Assembly (NCBI GenBank): GCA_963070105.1
Contig: OY718803.1
Coordinates: 7,359,823 to 7,423,822 of the forward strand
DNA from: Litomosoides sigmodontis
Taxonomy: Eukaryota > Nematoda > Chromadorea > Rhabditida > Onchocercidae
Length of the DNA: 64,000 nt
Direction: 5' to 3'
Under the pieces are notes generated by a model. That model ran no database searches and had not been told where the DNA came from. It was given only the letters and a program-made list of their open reading frames with translations. The translations under genes were made by a program, and so were the position numbers. Positions 1-12,900 of the stretch are shown piece after piece. Position 1 is the first letter of the stretch. Every line of letters starts with the position of its first letter.

Positions 1-3000
1 GAAGTTTACCCGATCCTGTCGAATGAAGATATTGAAGGACGCATGTAATATAATCTAAAGCTGTCGTCATCAAAATGTTTCTATTTTTGATATTAAGATA
101 TGCCGAAAAGATGTCAAGTACAGTTGCTTGCACTGAGGACACTGTCGCCACAGCACCAGCATTATTTTCTGATTCTGAAAAAGTAAATTAACGGTTCAAA
201 AATTGCAAAATTCTGCGCTTCCACTTTTAAATTTTAAATCGAACCTGAAGAATAGTGGGAAGTGAGTTCTTTTAATGCTATCAAAGTGTGAACAATTGCA
301 GATTAGATTTGATGGCATTTAATTTAAAATGAAAACCAAAGTTTATTAAGAGAAATTTTAATTTTCAATTTCGCTAAGCTGTACTTCTCAGAGGAATTAT
401 AATTGCACTGCAATCAATAACTTAATTGGTGTAAGTTGCATAATAATCAACAGCTCAATTTAGATGAACAATCAGATTTGAAAAACTGAAATTATCGAGT
501 TATGTGAGTTATGCCACTAATTAACTGACTGGACAATTCTAGCGGTTAATTAATTAGAAATGAAGTAAGAATAATTCTGGGCATGCCGGCATGATCTTCA
601 ATCCGTAATGCTTTCAAGGCACTAAACAACGGTCGCCAGCCAGAACCAATCACGTCCGCCTGTGAATGCACAAAGGTTGCCAACAGCGTGACAATTTGCT
701 CCTGCGATTCCCCCAAACACATCTCAGCACAAAGAATATTCTGAAAAAGTTTTAGAAATTCAGAAAATTTCCGAACAAAGGAGAGAAGTGATTTCAGTAC
801 AGAATTCATTATTCCACTTGTTGTAGACCGGAAATGAAACTCAGATAAATTGGAAATTTCACAGAAAAATAGGCTTAATTAATTTAGATATTGTATGATT
901 CCAAACTTGTAATGGCTGGAAGATCAGTTGGTTGTAACAAAAGCCGTTCGTTTCGTTAATCATTAATTTTGCCACACAAACTCCCAAGCCTTCGACAGCA
1001 AAAAAATTTAGCTTTCCACTACTACGCACAGACGCACACTGCAATAAACATTGAACTTCAAAAGTGGCATATTTCGAGTTATCTTAAACATAAAATCTTA
1101 ATCTCTGCTGAAACAGAATTCAGGAAAACGCATGACGAACACAGTAATTTGTTCCACTTTCATGTCTGTTCAATCCTGATCATTCACTGATGACCTGTCC
1201 GAGAAGTGGCGGTCAACTCGTTAATAAAATATTAAACGGTTTTCTTGGAAGATTTCTTATCATAATAACAATGACGATATATAGCCCAGCATTAGAGTTA
1301 ATGAGAACCCAGTTCACAAGAGCCTACCACAAATCTTAAAATCTTTTCAAAAGTTAAAAAGAAGTTTAAGTGGAAGAAAACTAAATTTTAAATCAATGAC
1401 TACCAACCTGAACTATGTGATGTGCAACTTTAGGCCAAATTTTCATTGCATGGATTAGAGGCCTAGTTGAAAGTGTCATTGAAATAGCAAATATTCGTCC
1501 TAGGATTGCTGTTGAGTCGGGCAATAAGCTTGACTTTTGAGAACTCATGTAGTGCTGGCATTTTTCACTAGCTGTTACCAAGTTTTGCATTAATTCGCAA
1601 AGCGATGCCAAATTCAATTCCTTACCAACACGTTTATAAAATCTGAATTAAATATTGAAATAAACGAACTAGAATAATCAATGAAAACTGAGCAGAACAT
1701 GAAATTAATCGACATCGTCTTGCACCAGTTAATTTTTGTATTTTCATCTTCATTTATGAAGATTGAACACTCAAACTCCTCACCAATAAATTAAATCTAA
1801 AACATACTCCAACAATTACTTGAAACTGATAATGCTTGGAAAAAATTTTGCATTTCTTCATAGCAAGCAACTCTAATCCAAAGACAAGTATTTCTGCATT
1901 TCAGACTTCACTTTCTCAAATTATTAAGAATGAATAGTGTAGAATTGCTGAAAATTACAAATTCCTCAGAAACCAAACTGTCGAATTTGTTTAATTTATG
2001 CATTGAAGTAATTTGCTCATCGGTTGCCGTATTTTCATACAATCACCTGTTCACTTCCGACATCAGAAATTGAAGAATTCTACAAGCTGTACGACAGTCC
2101 AGGTTGCCATTGCTGTCGGTTGACAAGATGTCATCAATGTGTTGTGTCTCACCAGCTTCGCCACCGCAGAACGAAGCAGATAGCAACCGACTGCTCTGGT
2201 CTTCAGTTACGATGCTAAACAAATATTTCGCCGTTTCCAAGACATATTCGGTGCAACTGAAATGAAATTTCATCACGTGAAGTCGGAAATCACTTAATCT
2301 CATTTTTCTTTAAAATCACAACTCTAAATTCGGCAAAGGCAGTTCTGCTCATATGAGATACGGTAAATTTCGATCACTACGTTAATTTATCATCAGAATA
2401 ATGGCTAACATTAAAAAAACATGAAAATTTGACAAAAAAAAAATTGCGGAACAACTTTTGAGTCATCCATTAATTCGTTATTAACTATACATATAAGTGA
2501 ATATGTTGAATTAGTAAAAAGTATCGGTAGTGAAATTCAATTTACTTGCTATTTACCTGACAATACTGTGCCAGCATTTTGGTGCATAAAGCCCGCAGTC
2601 AACAGCAATATCCAAAATAGCTTGCATTGCGATCACATCGCTCTTCCGTAATGGCCACTTATTAAATCGTTCTGCGGCAGAATCAACTCTTTCCTGAGCC
2701 GCAAAACTTCTCAATTCTTCCAAAGGACATGTTGCCGTGACCAGTCGCTCAACGATTAACTGATTATGCTCTTTCATACCTGAACTTAAGTGTTTGTTTT
2801 GCTTAGTCACGTCAAGTGATAAGTGAATTTTGCATGAAAAACATTACGAGATAGAAATAATCAAAGTAAGTCGAATTGAACAAGAAAAAATAGAAAGTGA
2901 CCTAAATAAGAGCGCAAGTATTTCCAGAAACTAAGCTACGCATGCTATAGCTAAAAAATGATATCTAACCAATCCTGTCAAACTACACACATCTGGCATT

Positions 3001-6000
3001 TCATAGAGCTTAATCTCTCCCCAGGAAAAATGGGAATTAAAAAGAGCTTGAATTAATTGTTAGCATTTAATTGCCATTAATCAATGATCATTTACGTAAT
3101 AACCTTCCAATGTATAACTTGAAAAAAAGATTGAAATTCAAAAATCTCACTGAAAGTAAATTCAGTTATAAAACGAGCCTAATGTAATACAAAGCTTAAC
3201 AAACGCCAATAACGTGTATACTGCCTGATCAAAAGCTTCGGCAGCTTTTGGACGAGCAATACGATGCTGTTTGTTGCGTAAGGAAAGCAAATTTGCTGGT
3301 GCTGCTAGTAGCTTATTCCAACTTCCCAGCAAAAGCCATCGAAATGCTCGACATGCTAAAACGATTCACTCATTTCCAATTAATTCATCACTTGTCCTTC
3401 TAAACATTAAACAGTGACAGATTAAAATAAATAATCGATTATTACCATCCTTTACAAAATCGAAAATGCTCGTTGATAGTTATGAAAAGATTAATTCAAA
3501 ATTTCCAGTAACAAGCGTACCAGCTAAGGAATGCCTACTCCTCCTGGTAAGTATTTGTTGTATTCGTCGCACATCACTCATTATTTGGGCACCCTTCCCA
3601 GTGTAATCTGAAATTAATTTCAAATTTTTAATTTAGGAGTAACGATTAAATCCATTCCACACTTTATTTTATTTTTCCCAACTACAGTGAATTCATTCTG
3701 CTTCAATAATTCAAATGCATAAAAAAACAAACAGGTGAGCTACACATACCAAAATTAATTCTTTAATTTAAAATTCAAAACAAGATTTAAGACAAACATT
3801 CGCGGTCATATAAATTATACCCTCAACAATACTTCTCAGTGGCACTTGGTTGTCTCCAAAAGATTTCAATTCCGCTTTTAATTCTATCAAATTTTCATAA
3901 ACCACGCTAAGCCAACGATCACTGGTATATACAATGCAATCACTGTGTAACACTTCGTTGATGAACCAAAACTAAATCAAAGAGTTCAAATGATCATGCT
4001 TAGACATAAATTTTCAGACATTATTTTGCTGGAAATTTTGAATAGCGACATTTGATCGAATCTTAAATTAATTGGCTATGTTTAACATAAAAAGTTCCAA
4101 CTTATCAGAGAGACCCAAACTTATGAAGTTTAAGTGCAAACGAATTGAAAGAGATGTAAACAACGATTACTTATTTTGTTTCTTTGGTTAGAAGATAGGA
4201 TTTTCAATAAAAAATTTTAATTACCTTGTTGAATGCTTCCTTATTGTTTTCATAAAAAACAACAGCCAATGCCGCATAGGTGGTGAGATAGAGAGCATCA
4301 GAATTCAGAAAATGCGATTGTTTCTGACCGTGCAAATCGAAGGCATCCTTCTGAGCGATCATGAATTCTGTAATACGATTTTACAGTTTCCGGCAAATTC
4401 TGATTTACAACAATTCTCCATTCTCTTCTACTAACCTTTTGAGATCAGTGAGTGTAAAAAAATTTTATAAAAAAGCGGCCAACAATCAATCGCTACTTGG
4501 AAATTATAGATTTTGCAAATAAATCGGCTTATCCTTACCAGTCACGCATTTCTGAATTATTTTCTGAAATTTTACAGTTATTTCTAGCACGATTTTAAAA
4601 TTCTCCAATTTATTAAATTCCATTTTCCACAATTTTCTTTCAGCTAATCTGAAACTAGACTTAACTTCCTCCCTTTACTCCACTAAATCGTGGAGTTTAA
4701 TATCTCTTTATCAAGCTATCTGGAAGGATAGTCTAAATTTGATTCCATTAAAATAAATGCACCGGAAAAGAAATCGGATGCAAATCCCTGAATTGCTTCG
4801 TCAACTTCAATCGTACTTTTAATTTGCAACCACTGCGGAATAGCCCTCCGCAATTTGTTGACATAGTAATTTGCTGTGTCTATTTCTTTCTGAAGAATGT
4901 TCCCTTGTAATGAAATTAAAGTTCGCTGAATCATAAACTCTACCCGATTTTAGGACAGTTAGCATAATTTGAAATTACGTTCAGAGGATGACATCTGTTG
5001 AACAAGTGTAATAAAGATATCAATCGCTAAGTTCGTTTCGAGTAATATAGTGATAAACTTTCAAGATAAGGCTCGCATTGAAGTGATAAGTGATAAAGTA
5101 AAAACAGCAAGTCACAATTGAAAATAATATCGGGAAATTTTAACTTGGGCTATTTCTCTGTTGCACTTACTAATTTAAATAATCATTTGTTGTCATGAAA
5201 TTTGACAAAACAGAGCATGAAAAGGTTACTTCAGCTGATTCGTTGTCGCCAGAGTCACGGGAAATTTTTACATCCGTTTCTTCGCCTTTGTATTTTTTTG
5301 ATAATCTTTCGAATAATTGGGTCACCTAAATTGATTGGCAAAAGCTTTTCGTCAAATTTCTAACGTAATTGGGGAGTTTATAATATAATGTACGATAACA
5401 CAAACCTCATTTACACTTTTCAAATCCTCAACCGAGACACTTCGTTTTATTTCCGATTCTTTCATGTCCTCTTGCTTGTTATCACGTTTTTCTGAAACCC
5501 AATCCGGAAACTATTTTATACCGTTTTTTTATTAGAGTATACCCTCATAAAAATCACCTTTACTGAATTTGCATTGAAACAACACCAAAAATATGCTACA
5601 GCAGCACAAGCGAACCAATCGCTTAGCCTATTTTTGACTTTTGGCAGATTATTTTAGTAATCTCTGAGGGAATTTTAAGTCTGAACAACACCGCGACAAA
5701 TTCCTCCTTAGCACGCTGTCTCATACAACGGTGCAGGCCTACAATGTTAAGAGTAAAAGCGAAGAGATGAAATAGGCTAGCGGTTACCGATAGCTGAAAC
5801 TAATGAGGTATCGTCCGTTGGAAAATAAGTGAAAATGGAATCGATGAGTGGAGCGGGTAATATCCCATCACTGTCAGCTTCACACATTTGCGATGCTGTG
5901 GCCAGCTGAAAACTTTTCCCTTAATGAATGGCTGAGGTAGGTGATAATAACCTTCGGATTCTCTTCGACGTTTAAGACGTCCCTTTCCAAGGTCAGATAA

Positions 6001-9000
6001 GCTGAAATGTTGAAAGGTATAGCTAACGAAAGTTTGCAATGTTCGAAGTGCTTCCGAAGCTACGTCAATGTTTGTTGAATTGCTGCACTCAACGATACAA
6101 TCAACAACAACAGTCCACAGCGTTTGTGTCTTATTGCTCACCGAAACCAGAATAATATCAGCAAGACGTTCTTCATTTTTAGCAATCTGAATGAAAGATT
6201 GACGATTGCAAGTTTCCTTCTAGCTATTTTGAATTAGGAAAGAATTATATGTACGACATGAAGCGAAGGCATTTTAAACGACTTGGGTTTCTTAGGTTTC
6301 AGATTAGCTTCATTCAAATTATTTATGGAGCAGACAAGCACTAAAGATCCAGTTTGCTCGACTTTCAAACTTCTCCGAAATGTCCGAAATTTCCACGCTT
6401 TAGTGCAGCAAAATTCCGAAAATTTAAAATCACATAACAGAACCTTCCGGATGATACGAAGAGCTTCAGAACGTTGATCCACCGCCGGATAGATCAATGC
6501 TTTGTGAAATATTGCTTCCAACACACTGCACATCCCCTGAATGCCGGCAAGAATTCTCAACAGTTCTTCAACAATCCTGAAAATGATTTAACACAATTTT
6601 GCAAGAAGCGATTCAGGATTGGATTTTAGAAAGACAAAACACACCGGTACTACTACGTTTGAAGGAGTAATTACTCACTGGTACAGAGAGAGTACAGTTT
6701 CCGGATGATCAAAAATTGTTCTACTATTTGGCACCATTGACCGTAGACCACGTCCAAATGGTTCACTGCTCTCAGCAGCATCACGGGTATTCTTTTCCGG
6801 TTCTCCTAGCATTTTCATTACGCATGGACTTAATTCACGCCTGCAAAATTGAGCGTTAAAGAAAAGACGAAAGCAATTTCTCAGACTTTGCTATAACTTT
6901 TAGTTAGAATAATTTATAATCCTACCTAAACTCATTAGTTTTCTTAGCAAAAATCTAATTGGAAAGATAAAAATTGACGTAGAAATTTCCAGGAATGATA
7001 TCGAACTTAACATTAAATTTCACTACCATTCAATTGCTTCTGATAGTAAAAATAACGTAAAACATTAACTAATTCAAGAATTTACCAAATAGCATTAATG
7101 AATGGCTTATGATTGACGATAGCAATGGACTGTGAACTCAAAAGGCTGTATATAGCATCTAGTAAGATGACAATTTGATCTGATTGAGGATTTATGACAT
7201 TTGCGCATTTGATTAAGTCATTAAGCAATGATGTAGTATCCATTAAAATGGCAGTGTGTTCCTGACAGGAACTATTCTGCAAATGGATAATTTGGAAATT
7301 TAGTAATTAAATAATCTCTTGCTGAATAAATATTTAATTAAAACTTCGCTAACTAGATCGTTTCAAAAAAAAACAATAAATGAGTAATTGTTAGTACATC
7401 AATTTGGCCTGATAGCTACTGTCTTATTATCGTTATCACACGCAAATACACCTTAATGTTTAAATACTCAGCAAAGCAACGAAATGAAGCTATCAATCAG
7501 TAACATTTGATAAGGAGAAGCTTATGATATGAGATCAAAGACAATCAGTAACCTGAGGTAATGCGCAGAATGAACTGAAAATTTGAGTAATAGCTGCGCG
7601 ACAAGCCAATCGGACACTTCGTTCTTCTGCATTCCCATATGTTTGCATGCACAACTGCACCGAAAAGAAAACGCTTATTTCTCGGACAATTCATTTTTCA
7701 GTTGCTTTTCGCAAGCTCTGATTGAAATAAAATGTTAGAAAAATGCCATTTCCTATCACTGCTAGAGTTACTGATTCAAATGGACTATCAGTGATGTTAG
7801 GAATCGAAAAAGCTTATCCTTTTGCTTCAGCAAACTGATTCCGATGATATAATAAAACTAATCAATTCAAATTTCTAAGAGAATTTAACAACGAATTTTA
7901 AATTAACTGACCGTTAGAGCTTCCATTACAGTTTCGATTGTAATTCGTCGTTCTTCTTTACACATCATTTCAACAATTAACTACAAAACAGCTAGTGATT
8001 AACAATAGTAATAACAATAATAATAATAATAAAACAATAATAGCACCCATTTCTCGGTAGTAAGCTTTTGAACTGAAAGTAAAATGATGAAGTAGCATTG
8101 AATGTTAAAATTAAAAGTTAGAAATCTGTAGTAAGGTACCGTAAGAATACGACATTGGATTGGAGCTTTGATTACCGGTAAGATAGTAACCGACTTTAAC
8201 GCCGACATAATCAGTGGCGCACTTTCAGAATTTGTCGCATTGTTCATAAAACGATCGTTTCGAATTAATCCCTAAAAAGAAAGAAAACTCTTCCTCACAA
8301 ACCTTAAAAATTTGCATTTACAAAACTCAGCTTTGATACTCCCCCACATCTATTGAATCCAGAAGATCTCATGTACAGGTAATTTAACAAAATGATAACT
8401 TATATTAATATTTGACAGTGCAGCATATAAGTAATGAAGAAGCTGCTCCTCATTGGCTTCTTACACGCATCATCACTTGTGTCGAACACTCTAATTATCA
8501 GTAAGCATCTCTCATATTCCCGTAAACAATGAAAGCTAGTTAAATTGCTAAAGCAGTTGAGCCACACGTCATACGTTTGGTCTTAGCTCTTCATCAATCA
8601 GTTCACACTTAAAATTTTTTCTATTTCGAGTGTTGAAATTGACGAAGTGTTGTTACCTGAAGCAAATCAACAGCAGCTTGATTAATTTTTTGGTGTTTGC
8701 ATTGAAGCGCTAATTGCAGTACATGAAGACATTTACCGCATAAAGTAACCGCTGTTACATCATTGTTGTTCAGCGCTTCTGTAATTTTTCTATGATATGG
8801 GACAGCAGCAACAGAACGGTTGACAATTGATATTAACGATAACCAGTACATTTTGAATTTTTTTTCCGTTAAAACACGATAGATATATAGACGTACGTTA
8901 GCTTCATGCAAAAGCTTAACCTCGTGCATTTCTTGCAACAGCGCAAAGATCGCGGAATTTGGCTGCTGAAAGATTAATAATAGCTTGCAAATGCTCATCC

Positions 9001-9002
9001 AT
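1..9002 (-). CDS. ARFGEF3-like: BIG3/ARFGEF3-like protein, N-terminal half (cut by left edge)
   Basis: Related to brefeldin A-inhibited GEF family member 3 (BIG3/ARFGEF3), a large HEAT-repeat protein of secretory traffic. I read 22 phase-consistent exons: 8921-9002, 8657-8778, 8176-8271, 7912-7980, 7553-7654, 7086-7276, 6679-6840, 6444-6576, 5952-6186, 5406-5491, 5230-5325, 4763-4925, 4225-4367, 3821-3971, 3521-3607, about 3191-3355, 2557-2779, 2047-2256, 1408-1642, 907-1038, about 587-740, 1-174, roughly 1070 codons. Family stretches visible: KCLHVLQLALQ, FHKALIYPAVDQRSEAL, VDEAIQGFASDFFSG, STRPLIHAMKIW and GWRPLFSALKAL. The start MDEHLQAI at 9002 fits the family N-terminus. The C-terminal half lies beyond position 1. 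The region aligned to the Sec7-like segment (about 4.9-3.5 kb) shows no recognisable catalytic Sec7 motif, in line with BIG3 being regarded as catalytically atypical. The donor of the second-last exon seems to be GC rather than GT. BIG3 fits far better than BIG1/2 or MON2. Confidence 0.9.
8001..8045. repeat. AAT-type trinucleotide microsatellite
   Basis: A run of AAT/AAC triplets inside the BIG3-like intron between exons 7912-7980 and 8176-8271. Confidence 0.85.
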
Positions 9003-9919
9003 TGAGAGTAGGAGAAAATTCACTGAAGCACAAATGGTCCACGTCACTTGTTAGCAATTACTGAAGTCAGCCTTGGAGCGATAGCTCATTTAGCTTGGCT
9101 ATTATTGTGAGCCTTCTACCGACATTCTAGCTGCGCTCGTCGCTATCGATTTGGCCTTAACAACAGCGCGCTCGCTTTTATCGGCAATATTAATTTCTTT
9201 CCTCAGTGAATTTTGCGCCAACACGGGAAATGTTAACACTCTAAAACTGCAACTTGAGTTATATAGCATTGCGGGAAGAACTTTCCTAACTTACCCAAAA
9301 GCAGAAAGGAGTAAACGCATATGCGGAACGCAGGTCTCACGCATAGTTGCAATCACACAAAAGCACGGAAGAAAGAAACAACAAAGAGCAAGCACTAAAA
9401 ATCAAGTCTGTGATTCAGACTGTAAATGATGTGAGCCACCAGACTGCCTTGAAACCGCAAGGATAATAAGTACTCAAACCCTTCTGTTCTATGAAAGCTT
9501 TTCTGAGTGTCATGCATTCCAAGTTTCTCTTTTTTCAGAAGTAATTTATCACAGAGGTACAATTGCAAATATTTAAAACATGAAAGCGAAAATTCACTTG
9601 ACAATGCATATGTATATATAATGTGCAATGTTACTCATAATATAAGCTGAGATCCAACTTTACTTTTGCTGCGTAAACTTTTCATGAATTGCCCGATGAA
9701 TAATCCAATTACAAACAACTGTATAACATTAATCTAGTTACTTTAACTTATACCGAAAAGTCGAAAATAAACAAATTATATTTCAATTAGATAGAGCATT
9801 AGCTTTCGTCATATTCCACAGCAACTCGAAAACCTAATCTAAGCCCCAACTTCGTTATTGAGTATGAAATTCAGAAATTAAAGTTGGTTACATCTCTAAA
9901 GTTTGCAAAAACCCGCAGT
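9003..9919. other. Intergenic region between BIG3-like and vps-34
   Basis: This holds the upstream flank of the BIG3-like gene and the 3' flank of vps-34. A plus-strand open frame at 9151-9429 has no ATG, no splice context and no recognisable family, so I treat it as chance. Nothing else is supported. Confidence 0.6.
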
Positions 9920-12900
9920 CTAATTAATGATCAATTGATGAACGTCATGCACCATGTCCGTGAGTTTGGTTATTTTTGCATTCACTGACTCATCAATAAG
10001 ATGCTCAATTTTTTGCTCAGCCAGTTCGTCACTTAGTGTCAAGTGGAATCTAAAAGAAAACACAAATTCAGTGAGCAGCAAAAATAACAGGAAAAAAGGG
10101 ATGTAGATTAGTTTATGAAAACTTGAAAACTTTTTGAAAATCATCTTAAATTTTACAAAAAAATGTAAACAAAAATTAGAAATTTATAAGAAAAAGCCTA
10201 TTCGAAGATACTTATATGTTTGTATGGCCAATACAGTTAAGTCATCTTCAACTATCATATATCATAACTTACGTCTTTAAAAATAAGTCACGAAAAACAC
10301 AGAAAAGCGCACCTTTGTTCAACTTTCTGCACTGCCTTTTCCTTCTCGACTGCAATATCCGGTATTCCGGAGTCCAACATCAGTGAAAATAAATTTAAAA
10401 CAACATTAGCATGTCGTCTTAAAATGCGAAATGCTGAGAAACAAAATCCTCGAAATTCTTTCCATTCCCTACTGAAAAAACCATGAAATTTACAATAAAT
10501 TGTTCGGTTTTCTTTCAAACTTGACAGATAACAAAATATATTACAAATACAATGTTTCACTATTCAACTTATATTTTCATGCTTCAAATTAGTGTAATTT
10601 TTATGTTAATTTCGCAAGTTACTATGAAAAGTTTTTTTTTTTTAAATTCGATAGCGGGCATGGTATTGTAAAACAGAATTCGCCAAACATTGTAGAAAAA
10701 ATTCTACTATACTTCACTATTGATACTGTCGAGATCGTATACGTCCACTAATTGAATGTTAGTAAGATCAACATAATAATCTAAATTCATTAGTGAAAAT
10801 GTATCTAATCAAACTTTAAATCTCATTATAGTTAAGGCAACGTCTCGAACAACCTTTGTTTGATGGAAGGCTCTACACTAAACCTAACCTTTTCCCTTAG
10901 CGCTGAAACCTTTTAATAAAGTAGGCGCAGTGCAAACAAACCTGTGTAATCCACCCATACCATTAACCATTTCACTCGTTAATTTCATCGGTGGTGGAGC
11001 AAAGGGTTTCGGATCTCTTCCCAAGATATAACCAAAATCAACATGGAACATTTTTCCATTTTCACAAAGCAAGAGATTATGCAAATGTCGATCACCTAAA
11101 GAGAATTAAACTGAATAAATTGTGCAAAATCGATAAATGACTCACTAAGCCATAATCAAATCAAGCAACATTATCTAAAAATTCATTCATACTAATCCCG
11201 TAGAATTAAAGTCTTAAATCCTTAAATTTGCATACATCCTTTCAAAATTAAACCATGTTCAGAAATGAGTGATGAGATAAAGAATGGATATGAAATTTAC
11301 CAATTCCCAATATATAGCAAATAATAGAATAACCAGCGCAAGAACGAATATAATTCTCAACAACTTCTGTTTCGATTCCAAAAGGTCCACTGGGAGAAGG
11401 ACGAAATGACCGAAGACATTCCTGGAAAAGAGTAGCTTTATATTATTTTACTTTGTGCGCAGTATAGTATTGAAAGCTATTGGCATGACGATTTATTCTC
11501 ATAAAGATTTTAGCATTATTAAGGTTTCCTTTAACAAGTGTATGAATAAAACAAAAATTTTAAAAACAAATTAAGCAGTACATGGCATCGTTAAGATATA
11601 AATATCTCTTTTCAATACTTGAATGAATTAATAATGATAGAATGTGTGTTTGTTATAAATATCATTGACAACAATGTCATTCCCGAAGGAATGAATCCAA
11701 ATAATAGACGAATGAAATAATGGATTTTATTATACAACAAAAAAAGTGTAAACTATATAAACCAATATTAAATAATTGTTGTTCAATAATAAAAAAGATC
11801 TTTAAGCCAAATAATAAAGAGAACACGGCAAAAAATAAAGGCACTTGAAACCTTCTTTACACACTTAGGCCCCAGTATTACTGGCTGAAAAGCAAATCGA
11901 GTTATAATTTACCTGCACAGTACCCCAATTCGAAATCACTTCACGAAGCGGAATAGCTTTAACAAATTGAACAAATCCTTCTGAAGTAGATGTAGCAAGA
12001 ACCGAATACGGTGTCAGACGTAAATCAAGACCATCTGATCGAAGTAAATCATCCATTAAGCGTATCATTTGTACGATCAGCTGATCTTGCCTGAAATGGA
12101 AGTTCTATTTAATTTTCGTGTCAAAAATATTTGTTTTTGAGATTTTATCTTGTTTGAAAATAGGGTCATTTAATGTATGAAGTTATTATCATGTGAACAA
12201 ACAATGCCTAAACACTCGAGTTGAGATCTATATTAAAAGTAATCCGAGCCAGAGAGTATCGAAATGCTGAAATTACGTCTTATCAATATCTTTCTTTACC
12301 TCTATCAATAATAGCAAAGTTTCTTTATTTTAAATCTAAATCTATGAATACGTTAAAAGTTTTTCCAGTCCAAGGAGATGTAAATTTAAATTTGATGTTG
12401 CACACATAAATACCTCAAATCGTCTCCTCGTTTAAAAATTATCACATAATTTCCATCATTTTCAGTTTTGAATGTAAGTTTCATAGGCATTAAATTACTA
12501 TTGAAGAGTGTAGCAGTATCGGGTACCAGGGCATTTACACGTATCGTTGGATCCAGCGGCAATGGAAGACCGCAAAGATTAAGCAAGTCATGCTGCTCCC
12601 GCAAAGAACGCCGCAAAGCCTTTTCTTTTTGGCTTCGTCCCCCACTTTCTTGTGATACAAGTTTAGCCATTGCTACCAAAATTTCGATCAAAATCTAAAA
12701 TTTTCTCCTTAGCCGAGGAAGACAGAATATCAATGCTTGAGCTTTTTAGACAACACACTAATAAGTCATAGGAGAAGTGTACTTTAAGCAATCGCGGCAA
12801 AACCCATTTTTTAAACAAATTAGACAGTTTTCACAAAAATTGAGCTTAAGTAAGGGCAACGCTGTCATTTGTTGTGTTATTTTACAGAATCATGCATAAA

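Noticed and set aside
9151..9429. Plus-strand open frame of 92 codons upstream of the BIG3-like gene
   Set aside because: It has no ATG, no acceptor or donor logic and no family features; it overlaps the upstream flank of a gene on the other strand.
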